A program made the position numbers and the translations under genes. From Elysia chlorotica (taxonomy: Eukaryota > Mollusca > Gastropoda > Plakobranchidae): DNA of 64,000 bases. The notes beneath the pieces are model-generated. The model searched no databases. It saw only the letters and a list, made by a program, of their open reading frames with translations, and was not told the DNA's origin. Within the stretch, counting starts at the first letter, position 1; every line of letters starts with the position of its first letter. Where the stretch lies: positions 365,751-429,750 of the forward strand of contig RQTK01000214.1 in NCBI GenBank assembly GCA_003991915.1, written 5' to 3'. Positions 13,288 through 23,443 of the stretch are shown here, one piece after another.

Positions 13288-13541
13288 AGAGGAGGGCGCG
13301 GTAGCCCTGGGGTAGAACATCGTTTTCCGACGCAAGAGGTCCGTGGTTCGAGCTCTGGCGAATTCGCCTCCCGCTGGTTGGGTCGGTGTCAGTTTAATGT
13401 GACCATCTGAGACAGGAGACATGGTATCGCCGCCCTATCTCGTGTGTGGCAGTACTTAAATTGTCAGACGACAATCTCCGGGCCCGTCTACATTATAGCC
13501 TATGTAACACTGACGTTGGATGTTAAACCAACTCAACTCAA
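13288..13541 (+). mobile_element. Full-length SINE, head type A
   Basis: Head with GGTAGCCCTGGGGTAGAAC, the diagnostic TTCCGACGCAAGAGGTCCG and box B GTTCGAGCTC. Then the body (GGTCGGTGTCAGTTTAATG and onward) and tail GATGTTAAACCAACTCAACT. The sequence just downstream (13542-13609) also follows another SINE copy at 25386. Confidence 0.93.
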
Positions 13542-13690
13542 CTCCTCAATAATGGATGTTGTTTCAATATTTTCGAAGTTTCTTTTTCTCACTAGAGAAT
13601 CGTATTTTAGTCAAAGAAAAAAATTCCAACTGTGGAACCACCAATACATAATGTTTCTTAGATGTGACAGCACAACAGTGAGTAACTTAC

Positions 13691-13824
13691 ACATGACTGC
13701 CCCGAGGTACCAGTTCTCCTTGGCCAACATATCCACGACTACAGTCGGACCCGTGATGAGCAAGGCAAACAGATCCGCCAGACACAGATTCAGGAATAGC
13801 AGGTTGATGGATGTGCGCATTGAC
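13691..13824 (-). CDS. Rhodopsin-family GPCR, exon 2 (TM2, ECL1, start of TM3)
   Basis: Minus-strand exon of 134 nt. The acceptor is TTTAAG before 13824. The donor GTAAGT (13690-13685) splits a Cys codon. Joined to exon 1 it reads on in frame as Arg-Ser-Met-Arg-Thr, then LNLCLADLF, which is the helix 2 motif with the conserved acidic residue (Asp153 of the joined protein). Next come TGP, an ECL1 with the WYLG tryptophan (Trp174), and VMC, whose cysteine (Cys181) matches the helix 3 disulfide cysteine. These are class A hallmarks. The LADL..L...P pattern with W..G..MCK resembles peptide-hormone receptors of the ETH/TRH-receptor type, but 45 residues do not fix the ligand. Helices 3-7 were not found at lower coordinates. 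They are either off-window or in exons I could not recognise. Confidence 0.85.
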
Positions 13825-14056
13825 CTTAAAAAAAGAGAAAATGTGGGGAGCAGGAAAAGATAATGTATTCAAATAAAATAAGATAAAATAAGCTAATAAT
13901 TGTATATATAATAAAGTGCAAGTCAATATAGATACATAGTAGTTATTATGATAATATATAACATAGAGCTTGGGTGGAAAAAATAGAGTGAGAGAGACGG
14001 CGAGAAAAGTTAGAGAGAGAAAGAGAGAGATGTTGAGTGGGAATGGTTCATCCAGG

Positions 14057-14091
14057 TACATGTTCAGGAAAATCTGGTTGATGGACAAGCG
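14057..14091 (-). pseudogene. Decayed copy of GPCR exon 2 start (copy 2)
   Basis: Aligns without gaps to the first part of exon 2 (26 of 35 bases by eye). On the minus strand it reads SINQIFLNMYLDEPF where the real exon reads SINLLFLNLCLADLF. The helix 2 acidic residue is displaced, and the rest of the exon is replaced by GA-rich repeat, so it cannot encode a receptor helix. Confidence 0.65.
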
Positions 14092-14136
14092 ACAGAGACA
14101 AAGAGAGGGTGGGGGATATTTGAGTTTGATTTTGTT

Positions 14137-14262
14137 GATGCTAAGTGGCCAATGGCAGCACTATATAGGTTGTAAATTGGACGAGTCCCAGGATTAACGC
14201 CTGAAAAGTTTATGTGCTACCAAAGAGAGACAGTGCGACGAAACCAGGGCTTCTGTCTTAGA
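14137..14262 (-). mobile_element. SINE tail fragment, diverged
   Basis: Plus-strand GCAGCACTATATAGGTTGTA, then GACGAGTCCCAGGATTAACG and TTTATGTGCTACCA match the SINE tail and body. The head side is lost. Confidence 0.75.
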
Positions 14263-14479
14263 TATTTTCTTCCCTATCATAGCTTTTGAACCGGAGATGT
14301 CTGGACTGGCATAGCCCATTTTACTATCTACGCAATATTTTAGACACATTATTTTGTGATTAATTTATACTGTGGTATTTTGATCGCAGACGAGAAGTTT
14401 CGGCTTTTTGTCAGTCATCTACAGGTTTTGATGAATAGTGAAGGGAAAAATGCTGAAAAGGAAAAAGAGAATGGAAGAG

Positions 14480-14524
14480 TGGACAGGAAAGAGAGAAAGA
14501 CAGAGATAGAGGGAGAGATAAATT

Positions 14525-14565
<41 letters not shown>

Positions 14566-14580
14566 AGAGAGAAAGAGGAG
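14480..14580. repeat. GA microsatellite
   Basis: Imperfect GA/GGAGA stretch with a (GA)n core at about 14530-14562, between decayed exon copies. Confidence 0.92.
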
Positions 14581-14594
14581 TGGGGTAAGAAAAG

Positions 14595-14638
14595 CACAGG
14601 TTCAAGAAATGGGGGTTAATGGGCGTGGGCATAGACCT
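14595..14638 (-). pseudogene. Decayed copy of GPCR exon 2 start (copy 3)
   Basis: Aligns gap-free over 44 bases with 13783-13826, with 33 identities by eye, including the exon boundary. The minus strand reads MPTPINPHFLNLCFSYP against MRTSINLLFLNLCLADL. The conserved Asp is lost and the frame runs into GA repeat. Confidence 0.7.
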
Positions 14639-14895
14639 GGCAGAGAGCAAAATAAGATAAGATTAGACAAAAAGTAATACTTTTATTGTCAATCCAAGGA
14701 AATTTGGCGTCGTGGTTATATTAGCGATAGAAATAGAATAAGTACAAGCAGAGAAGGGTTTGGGTCAGGGGAAAAGAAGAAAACGAGAGGCAAACACAGA
14801 AAATTAGACTGAGAGAAATGGGCGATTCGACATAGTAGTGTTGATAAGAAATAAGATAAGAATATAAATAGAACTAGAGCGAGCACGAAAGAGGA

Positions 14896-14897
<2 letters not shown>

Positions 14898-14956
<59 letters not shown>
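14898..14956. repeat. GA microsatellite
   Basis: Pure (GA)n of about 58 bp, the third purine tract interleaved with the exon-2 copies. Confidence 0.96.
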
Positions 14957-14959
<3 letters not shown>

Positions 14960-14984
14960 AATTTTAGGAGGAACAGGCAGAGAT

Positions 14985-15012
14985 GGATATAATAGACGAA
15001 GATTGAGGAAAA
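14985..15012 (-). pseudogene. Possible fourth exon-2 copy
   Basis: The minus strand carries TTCCTCAATCTTCGTCTA, similar to TTCCTGAATCTGTGTCTG of exon 2 (FLNLRL against FLNLCL). The match is short; it is listed because it continues the series of copies. Confidence 0.35.
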
Positions 15013-15019
15013 AGGACAC

Positions 15020-16759
15020 GCTAAAAACTATACTCTATTTAAATGTTCGAAATTTTCGTTTAAACCATAATAACGACTTTTGCATTTTTCCACCGGATCA
15101 TGTTTAAACTTTTATATAACTTTGAGTAAACCTAAATGTACATCAGTTTGCGGCATATAAAAAAATCTCTTTGTGATTCTATCTACCGTGAAAGAAAGAG
15201 GTAACTTCTTCTGTCTCTCTGTATTTTTTCCCTTTCTGATAGTCCTGTTATTGTATTTTAGCCTGAGAAGTCATGTATTTGGCGAACTTCATGCTACAAT
15301 CCTATTACTAGCTATTAGTCTGTCAGTTTAATAGCCCATTGTCTACCAAATTGATACAGATCAGGGAACCAATTTGACAGTCGCGACTGGCTCATAATCG
15401 TTGCAAGGCAAAATAGAAAAATGTGATATATTGCTGTTGTTTAGTTGTTGTTGTTGTATTTGTTATTGTTTTTGTTGTTTTGTTGTTCTTATTAATTTGT
15501 CTGTTGTTATATTTGCTTCTTTAAACCACGACATAAAGCGAAATCAAACTTCAACGTCAGATTTGTTAATGTTTTTTTTTTATTTTTTTTTTCCTTTTTG
15601 TTTGCCTGTTTTGTTTTGTTTGGCAAACCACTTTCAAATAAATTTTTTCCAAGCCTTGAAAAGTCTACAAGTGTCAATTCTCGTTTACCTGACAAGTTAC
15701 ACTGAAAGCTGCCTTGGTATAATATTTTTTACATAAATGTTGGAAACCTGTAATACTTATCTCATAAATAAGACTTAATATATCCGATTATTATTTCTAA
15801 CCTACTTCCCGCAAATTAAGTACCCGCTTTGTGTATATAGCGATAATACACCTTACCAACCCTTCATTGCTTCCAGTGACTTTGTTACTTTCTCTACATT
15901 TTGGACATGAGATGATAACATTTTTGTTAGTCAGCCCATTATCTTTTGATTGATTGCCCCTTCTGCTTTCCTTCACTGTTGATTGATTGCCCCTTCTGCT
16001 TTCCTTCAATCACCCAAGTTTTTTTTAAGACGTTCGGGCATTAAATTCTCTGCACATGTGCAAAAAAGGGTCGATTAGCCTGTATGACTGATCTATTTAT
16101 ATACGCCTCTTGTAGGAGTGATTCGTTAGATTTGTTGCTGTCCGTGAAATTCTGAGAATTTTTCGGAGGAACTACAACTATTTCGTACCTCCATTTCCTT
16201 CTATGTTCGGATTGAATCAGTGAAGCTTAATTATTTTAATAAAAAAAAATGTATGGTGGAATAATTACAATATCAGTCATGATTATTCTCCTTCATTAGT
16301 CATGGGGCTCTCATATTTTCAGGTTCAGTGGGTAAAGAAACATTAAAAACAAATTGATATTGTGTTCTTCAATAAGAATTGTGTATACATTATGTATTAT
16401 AAGTATATTTATATTTATTTCACTACCTTACTATTTTTTCCGTTTTAATATAATTTTTGAAATATGTGCAAAAATTCCAAGTTAACTTCGTTAGGTATTA
16501 GAAAAAGAAGGTCCTGGAATATTTTGATGTAATTTAGAAATTTTTTTCATGTGTCTGAAAGAGTTTTACCTTATAAAAGGTGCTTCTAGGCTAGCTTTAA
16601 TTTTAAAGTTGAACTTTAAAGCGTGTTTGCAATTACAATGGTTCTACAGACTGAAACCGCGTAGTAACGTACTTTAAAAAAAAAGAAGAAAAAAAAAACG
16701 TAACTTAGTATAAAGCTGTGTAAGTTAATAACACCTATGTAATTACTGTCCAGGATATT
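15020..16759. other. GPCR intron 1, no recognised repeat
   Basis: AT-rich, with T-rich and GTT-rich patches near 15430-15600. A 20-bp stretch (TTGATTGATTGCCCCTTCTG) is tandemly doubled at about 15945 and 15980. No gene seen. Confidence 0.55.
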
Positions 16760-16850
16760 GGGCTGTAAGTACAACGTTGCAGTAGCTTACAACTTGTCGT
16801 AAGAATATACGGATATGAAGGCTTACGTCGTAAGGTTACACTTACGGCCC
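16760..16850. mobile_element. Foldback MITE, family F1 (copy 1)
   Basis: Short near-palindrome. The left arm starts GGGCTGTAAGTACAACGTTG, then AGTAGCTTACAACTTGTCGT. The right arm ends GGTTACACTTACGGCCC, so the outer arms are inverted repeats. Four related copies occur in the window. No coding capacity. It presumably depends on a transposase in trans. Confidence 0.75.
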
Positions 16851-17375
16851 CACTGTGAAAATCCCAGACCTTTGGAGAGAGCAATATCGTTGATTAAAAC
16901 GAAGAGCCGGGATACGCGCTAAAAGTTGTACAGACATTTTTCTAAAACGTGCAACAGATATATTCAACATCCAAACAAAGCTATTGTTGACATAATTATT
17001 GTTGGATAGAAAATATGCCTTTAATTTCAGGAGCTTAGGTCTGATAAGTCGCATTATGTCTGCACTGCTGAAAGGTTGGGCCTGAGACGGTTCTGTCTAT
17101 TTAAAGAGATGACTGGCATTCTTTTGTTTCCTTTCATCGGATTTAGCTGCATAACGGTATTGGAGATGACTTATTGGGGATTAAGCTTTATGCAACTCGA
17201 AAATAGGCAGATCAGTTTTAGATTTGTGTCGTCTAAAGAAGAGTGATATTAATGCATATTGATAAATCCCTCGCCGTTAGAAATTATTGTTTGCCACGGA
17301 TTTGACCCATGCTATCGCTAAACAGCTTTTTATCCACTCTTTATCCACTAATTTTATCTGGTCGGTTTAATTAAC

Positions 17376-17711
17376 ATCTACACGGATGCCTCAGCAATAA
17401 TGAAGAATATATCACAAAGCATGATACGGAATTTTTGGGTGAAACTCTCAGGTGGAACATCCAGCGAATTCTCATACATGTGTAGAAAAAAAGGCACAAA
17501 GCATGATGTAGAATTGACAGCTATTAAAAATGCACAATCAAACAATCGATAAGCATCAAGAGTCCTGTTTAAGAATAAAAAAGACTGTTTCAAAGAAATA
17601 GAAGACCAAGCATGGAATAGCACATCAGTTTCAAATGCAGTGGATGTGGAACGGCAGAATAATATAATGGTTACTGGAAGATGGTTTAAGTGGGGCTTCT
17701 CCACAGAGTGA
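17376..17711 (+). pseudogene. Decayed retroelement RNase H fragment
   Basis: The plus frame from 17376 reads IYTDAS, the N-terminal RNase H motif with the first catalytic Asp. About 45 residues later it reads HDVELTAIKNA, matching the second catalytic Glu motif (E-L-x-A-I). An in-frame TAA follows shortly after, and the TDSQ and HxGxxGNExAD blocks are not recognisable. A 108-codon ORF on the opposite strand is its shadow. It lies inside GPCR intron 1. This is probably an old non-LTR remnant, though an LTR origin cannot be excluded from two motifs. Confidence 0.5.
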
Positions 17712-18170
17712 ATTTAGAAAACGGCGCTTAACCATCCAACTACCATCTTTTAGATGTGCCTTTTCAAAAAAAGTTACTTTAAATGTGGTATTTGTGGATA
17801 CACAATCATTACCCTAAGCTCTAGGAAACTACTTGGCAAATCAAAAATGGTATGTGACACTAATTTTTCAAAGCGCTCCAAATCTTTTCAAATCCTATTG
17901 GGTCAAAATAGCAATGTAATAAATTCCTACATGAGAGACAAATCCAACAAACCTTTAAAGACAAACATTTGATGAACCTTATGCACAGATCTACTGTAGG
18001 AAACACAGAACGAAGAGTATTTCAACACGCACCCATCCGTAAAAGCAGAAATTCAATATAACAATCTCAGTAGCAGAAATACAATATGACTATCTCTCCA
18101 GAACAACCATATTTACATTTTTACTATGTTTTTTTAAATGCACACGAATAGTTCACACAAAAAATACAAG

Positions 18171-18340
18171 GCCACGACCGGATCAGATTTATTTATCCGA
18201 TTTCATCGCCTACCGGTTTAGTCGGCGTCAATATAATTTGACCGGCTGGTATCATCTAACCGTCTCTGTATGGCAGCAGAAAAAAATGCCAGACATTATT
18301 TTAAGATAAAGCTTAGATTCTGACGTTAGACTTTCAGAAT
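18171..18340 (+). mobile_element. Degenerate SINE, head type B
   Basis: Keeps TTTATTTATCCGATTTCATC (the spacer seen in the head-B copies at 24.7 and 25.1 kb), GTCGGCGTCAATATAATTTG and TGTATGGCAGCAG. The tail ends in a worn GACGTTAGAC. Confidence 0.7.
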
Positions 18341-18484
18341 TCAACGTACTCACTCATCCACTTAAGACAGAAGAACGAAATTGATGCAGGCAAAGACTAC
18401 ACAATCTACGTAACTATGCACTAATTATTTTAAAAAAAAATTGCAGGTACTATGTCTCAGAACCAAAACATCGCAGCATTGCCT

Positions 18485-18580
18485 ATAAAAACAACAACAA
18501 CAACAACAACTACAACTACAACAACAAACACATTACAACAACAACAAACACAACAGCAACAAAAACAACAACAACAATGT
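18485..18580. repeat. AAC trinucleotide-rich tract
   Basis: Imperfect (AAC)n of about 90 bp. Confidence 0.9.
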
Positions 18581-19342
18581 CTGATTTTCTAGTGAAAACA
18601 AACTTCTGAAACATTAATCTTCTCCCTGGAAAAATTATACGTTATCAAGCTTCAGCGTATGCGTACGGAACTAAAAGGCGTCAGTGGGTACAATAGTGTT
18701 ATCTGTTTTCTTCCCTTGATGTTGCTTCCATAGAGAAATAGTGTAATTACAGAATATTCTTCCTGACGGGCAATGTTTTTCTGATGGTAATTTAAGGACA
18801 TTGGCTATAGGAATAAGCTCAACGATGTTTAAAAGGATGGTTGTTGTTCATCCCAAATAACCTTGAAGAGTTATGGCCCTAGAATCGGAAAAGATGATTC
18901 CCTTGTATGATTAAATATTATATTGTGTTTTTTTATAAGCATGCATATCATTCTACTAAGTTGTTGTCTAGCAAGAAATGCGAGAGTACAATCACGGTAA
19001 GACTAGTCAAAAGCAGAAGCCTCAACGCATACTGGTTATTCTCTCAAGGACATCTTTATAAATGTATTACTTCACACGTTATTACCATTCTTTTGCGATT
19101 CCAAGGTTATTTCAAAACCCAATATTTTGGTGGTCAATGAACTGCAAGTAAAATATGATTATCTGTTTTCGAGAACACAAAATAATAACGGAGACATTTA
19201 ATTTTAGTTCTAGTTGTTTTGGTGGTGTTTTTTTTTTTTTTTTGTCGCGAAGGCACCAAAGGTTTCTTTCAGTGCGCTTTTTGTCATTAATTCTTTTCAG
19301 TCCGAGTTCATGCCCTTGGAGGTAATAAAATAAAAGATAGAA

Positions 19343-19453
19343 GGTTGTAACTACAATGCCGCGGTAGCGTACGATTTGTCATAAGTATAATTATAATGAG
19401 AAAAAGAAGCCCTAAGATGAAACGTTAGCTACCGCAACGTTGTTCTTACGGCC
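19343..19453. mobile_element. Foldback MITE, family F1 (copy 2)
   Basis: The left arm carries GGTTGTAACTACAATGCCGC then GGTAGCGTACG. The right arm carries GTTAGCTACCGCAACG then TTGTTCTTACGGCC. The arms are inverted repeats over about 45 bp each, separated by an A-rich centre. Confidence 0.75.
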
Positions 19454-20218
19454 TTCAATCTACAATGTAATTATTTTGGGTGACGCTATTTCTGGCAGCA
19501 AGCCACAAAAGTGACATAGCGTGAAAACTATGACGAGGCCAGATTTTAATGAGGTAGTCGGAAGAGGCAAAGTGTGCAGTAAGGCAACTTCAGTGTTTTC
19601 AAATTAGATTTGGTAGCGGCACTTTTCAAAACTACCTAAAATTGTAGTCCTACATTCAATTTGCTTTGCAATTAAACTATGAAAATTGGATAAAAAAGTG
19701 GAGTAGATACTAACTGATAGTTAACATACGCTTGGAAACCTTGAAAAAATTTTTTTGAGAAGTTTAAAAAAGCGGTCACTTTTAGAATCGTAAAACATTA
19801 CGTAGTAATTTATAAAAAGCTTCGGGGCATGTTTTAAATTACCTAATAGAGATTGGCAAACAAAAATATTTTAGTTGCTCGTTCTGGGTAACCAAAGGAG
19901 AGAACAAGGTTGTCGTAGTGTTATTAGTCTGACTGTTTTATTGTCTGAATAATACAGTTTTTATCATTCCGTCCTATTGATACGAGACCTTAACGGCGTG
20001 CACTGAATCAATGGAATTTATGTGGGGTTTTGCACCGGAGGTTCCCTGTTTATCACATGGTAGGGCAAATTATGCTATCGGATTTTGTTTCATTGTTAGG
20101 TATCGATATCATGTGTTTGGCTGAAACTATAGTTCTATAACCCTCTTTTGGTTTTTTTTGAGTGCAAAATTTTAAATTCATAATCGTTAGTTTTGGGATC
20201 TGATAACGAGATAACCGA

Positions 20219-20332
20219 GCGATCGTAAATACAATGTGGTGATAAGATAACGACTCTTCTTAAGATAATATATAATGGAATAAGATGGTTAACGACGAGG
20301 TTTAAGCTAACGTGACGTTGTGCTTACGGCCC
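20219..20332. mobile_element. Foldback MITE, family F1 (copy 3)
   Basis: Left arm GCGATCGTAAATACAATG; right arm TAAGCTAACGTGACGTTG then TGCTTACGGCCC. More diverged than copies 1 and 2, about 280 bp downstream of GPCR exon 1 inside intron 1. Confidence 0.65.
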
Positions 20333-20613
20333 TTAATGTTGACGTGGGGCGCTAATCAAATAACCAACAACAATTATTAGAATATGTTATATTTTGACTG
20401 AGTGAATTTGTTTTACGGCACGTCAGCACGGTAAAGGCTATGTTGTGCCCATGATGTCCTTAGACAGTTAATGCATTATACTAGTAGCAACGGAGACCGC
20501 TTTATCTCTCTGAGTAGTAAAAAACATAAAAATTGTTTGATTATATTGTAATTCTTAATATCAATAAGTAGTTAATTATAGTCATAATAAAAGTATTATA
20601 ACGTTGTCCTTAC

Positions 20614-21020
20614 CTGCACTGCAGCACGACCAGAATGACCGCCGTGTTGCCCACAAGTCCCATCAAGAAGATTCCAACATATAAAATCGTACAGATGATG
20701 AGCAGAAATGCTGGGGTGGGTGGCATCGCAAACTGCTGCTCGTCGTAGTACGGAAATCCATTGGCGGAGTCGCCGAACCTGCCCCCCTGGTCCATCCTTG
20801 AACCCTCTCCAGGTGCGAAAGCTCGACCTCCGCTCCTTCCTCCATCGTCTCCCGTGATGTTGAAGACATCTGCAAGGGTGGCGTCCTTGACACTCTGACC
20901 AGAATTCCCTGCGACGGCTGCAGCAGCGGAAGCTGATGCTGACACTACATTTCCCAGAATTTTCCGAACGTACGAGCTGTTTCCTTGAAAAATGGCTTGG
21001 ATTGTATTGTTAAATGCCAT
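20614..21020 (-). CDS. Rhodopsin-family GPCR, exon 1 (N-terminus and TM1)
   Basis: Minus-strand coding exon of 407 nt starting at the ATG at 21020. The first ~100 residues are a probable extracellular N-terminus, rich in Ala, Ser and Gly, with sequons NNT (residue 4), NSS (14) and NIT (54). Residues 103-133 form a hydrophobic helix ending LVGNTAVILVVL; its GN is the helix 1 signature (Asn125). The exon ends CAG before a GTAAGG donor (20613 downward), leaving a codon split after two bases. Exon 2 supplies the matching base to give Arg136. Base composition is clearly more GC-rich than the surroundings. No signal peptide is evident, which is common in this family. This ATG is favoured because the frame is short upstream and a decayed duplicate of the same start lies further upstream. 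The ligand is unknown; a peptide receptor is likeliest. Confidence 0.85.
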
Positions 21021-21047
21021 TAGATGTTTTGTTGCATTTGGATTTTC

Positions 21048-21155
21048 TTAAGGTGCAAGCATAGTTATGTGAGAGCTTTCAGCTACATTTCTGAGAAAGT
21101 CGGTGTTATTTCTTTGAAAAATGACTTGGCAATGGGTCGAATTGTTGAAAGCCAT
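21048..21155 (-). pseudogene. Tandem duplicate of GPCR exon 1 start (35-codon ORF)
   Basis: The minus strand reads MAFNNSTHCQVIFQRNNTD, clearly related to MAFNNTIQAIFQGNSSY of exon 1, then stops at TAA (21050-21048) after 35 codons. The DNA match covers about 85 bp around both ATGs. It sits about 135 bp 5' of the real start, so if it is in the transcript it would act as an upstream ORF. No helix or donor follows, so on its own it is a broken copy. Confidence 0.75.
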
Positions 21156-21531
21156 TAGATGTATTATTATTTCTAAGCCCCAATAACAATGGCAAGTCTT
21201 TGAGAGTCTTGAAGCGTCTTTGTTACCATTGTTTCTACATTATTGGTTTTATTCCGAGAATAGCTTGTATTTTTCAAAGTTTGGCGATGTTTAGTAGTTC
21301 ACGACAGGAATCTGTATCCGTCCTGTTAATAAAAAGAGATAAGAAATGTGACAGGCATTAACGTAAATTTAAATTATATACATCTAAAATTATAAAAATG
21401 GGAAGAATACAGAAAATCATACGTTGAATTACTACATTTCTATTTTATAACGGACCTAGGTAAAAAAAAAAAGTATACACATTTCAATGTTTTTAAATAA
21501 AGTCTCGCACTATTTTTCAATATAAATGATA
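21156..21531. other. Upstream region of the GPCR gene
   Basis: Would contain the 5' UTR or promoter if exon 1 is the first exon. I see no convincing TATA box, initiator or upstream exon. Confidence 0.4.
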
Positions 21532-21697
21532 NNNNNNNNNNNNNNNNNNNNNNNNNNNNNNNNNNNNNNNNNNNNNNNNNNNNNNNNNNNNNNNNNNNNN
21601 NNNNNNNNNNNNNNNNNNNNNNNNNNNNNNNNNNNNNNNNNNNNNNNNNNNNNNNNNNNNNNNNNNNNNNNNNNNNNNNNNNNNNNNNNNNNNNNNN
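21532..21697. other. Assembly gap (166 N)
   Basis: Unknown bases immediately before an ATA array. Confidence 0.99.

Positions 21698-21786
<89 letters not shown>
21698..21786. repeat. ATA microsatellite
   Basis: Pure (ATA)n of about 87 bp abutting the gap. Read on the minus strand it lies just downstream of a retroelement C-terminus and may have grown from that element's TTA-type tail. Confidence 0.95.
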
Positions 21787-21787
<1 letters not shown>

Positions 21788-21809
21788 TGTATTAATATTA
21801 ATCAGTCAT

Positions 21810-22020
21810 TCATAGTTCCTTCTCTTTCCACAGGTTGGCTGCTGTAGTCTTCCAACTTTCTCGCTCAAGGGCAAATTCACAGCACTTAATTTCTATTCCA
21901 GTCGATTCATCCACAATCTTGACCCAACTTATCCGCCTCACTCCTCTACCACTCGCGTCTCCCACCATACTTTTTGTGGTCTTCTTCTGCAAGGAACTGT
22001 GCTCTTAAATGTCCGTGATA
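21810..22020 (-). pseudogene. Non-LTR retrotransposon C-terminus, frameshifted
   Basis: On the minus strand one frame reads RGVRRISWVKIVDESTGIEI then ALERESWKTTAANLW before a stop. This resembles the C-terminal segment after the reverse transcriptase in RTE/CR1-like elements (basic stretch, W-x-x-I, Ala-x-Glu-Arg-x-x-Trp). An upstream frame (HLRAQFLAEEDHKKYGGRRE) seems to continue it across a frameshift near 21990. The TTA repeat downstream fits a retroelement tail. Clade not determined. Confidence 0.45.
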
Positions 22021-22559
22021 TTTTTCCCTCTTTTTCACTGCTTTGGGGAGCTGTTTTTGCTTGATATGTACCATCTGTAACATTTCAAGTTTTCTTTTCT
22101 TTCTTTTTTCATAGAGACTCTTGTCATTCTTATATAAATCCACATCTCTAAAGCATCTATAATTATTATTGAATATCAATACTCAAAGTGGAAGTTTCAC
22201 ATGCAGATATAACTGTTGACATTATTGATTTTGAACTAGTAAATATCTGCGTTAGTTAAAAAGAAATGTATGTTTTTCATTCCTGTCAGTTTCTTTTTTC
22301 TCCGTCTCATTTTTTTATCTTCTGTCATTAGTTGGCCCAAATATTAAACTTTCCACTTGTTCAAGTCATTTTCCGACAATGATTATATTTATAATAATTA
22401 ATTATAATAACTTTCTCTTTTTGTTTAGCGTCTCCTAAGTTACTTTGAGAATAATCTTCACGGCTAATCTTATGCTCTTTATAACTCGTGAAATTTACAG
22501 CAAACTTAATAATAATATCTTTGTTCTGTTATGTCTCACCAACTCTCATAACCGCTCAC

Positions 22560-22561
22560 TT

Positions 22562-22616
<55 letters not shown>

Positions 22617-22740
22617 CGCTTTCGCTTTCTGTCTCTGCTGTCTCTGCCTACCTATCTGTACCTGCCTCTCTCTCTCACCCTCTCTCTCTATCTCTCTCTC
22701 GCCCTCTCTTTCTCTCTCTCCTCTCGCTCTTCTTTTTCTC
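22560..22740. repeat. TC-rich tract
   Basis: (TC)n core at about 22575-22612 followed by an imperfect CTCT-rich stretch. Confidence 0.92.
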
Positions 22741-23334
22741 TGTAGATTCTGTTCTTTCTTTAAAATGTATTTACATGAATGCATAAGATACTTCAACTAA
22801 CACTTTAAATGCTTTTCTTTCATGCCTTGGTTGCAATCTTGATTGCAATCTGAGTTATGAAAACTGTCTTTAGGTGAGACAACCAAAGTGAATGAGGTAC
22901 AGGCGCTTGTATTATGTTTGCGAGATCTCTAAACGTAGAAAAACAAATCCTTATTGGCCTTTTTTCGGTTTTAATATAACAATAAAATGGTTACAAAAGC
23001 ATAGGTTAATACATTCTTCAAACTTTGAAAATTGAATCAGGCACTTCTTTAATGAAAAACGTCGTACATTTTATTAATTTGGATATTTGTGACAAAGAGA
23101 GGCGTTCATATATAACATTATTAAGTAGAATAGTACTGCTCCAAATGTCCCCCGATTTGACAATTAGGTCAAATTTCTCAATTTTCAGCATTTATAGCAT
23201 TTTAAAAGCTATGGAAATCCACAAAGAAGAAACAATTATTGTTTCAAAATGGTTTCAAGATTGTCATCTTTTTTTTTAGTTTTGCTTTCTTTTTATTTGA
23301 CGAGACGAAAAATGCTAAGGTTTTAAGGCATTTG
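22741..23334. other. AT-rich non-coding DNA
   Basis: No recognised feature. An 84-codon ORF at 23025 has no domain resemblance. Confidence 0.5.
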
Positions 23335-23443
23335 GGGCTGTAAGAACAACTTCGTGGTAGCTTATGACTTGTCTTAAGCCTACTTAATCGCATAACTATT
23401 GTTACGACGAGATCTAAGCTATCGCGATATTGTACTTACGTTC
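23335..23443. mobile_element. Foldback MITE, family F1 (copy 4)
   Basis: Left arm GGGCTGTAAGAACAACTTCG then GTGGTAGCTTATGACTTGTC. Right arm GATCTAAGCTATCGCGATAT then TGTACTTACG. The inverted arms are clear but diverged. Confidence 0.7.

Noticed and set aside
13687..14088. 133-codon minus ORF overlapping GPCR exon 2
   Set aside because: Different frame from the receptor over exon 2; its start lies in a decayed exon copy and the rest is repeat-derived.
17378..17704. 108-codon minus ORF
   Set aside because: Opposite strand of the RNase H remnant; the plus strand carries the recognisable motifs.
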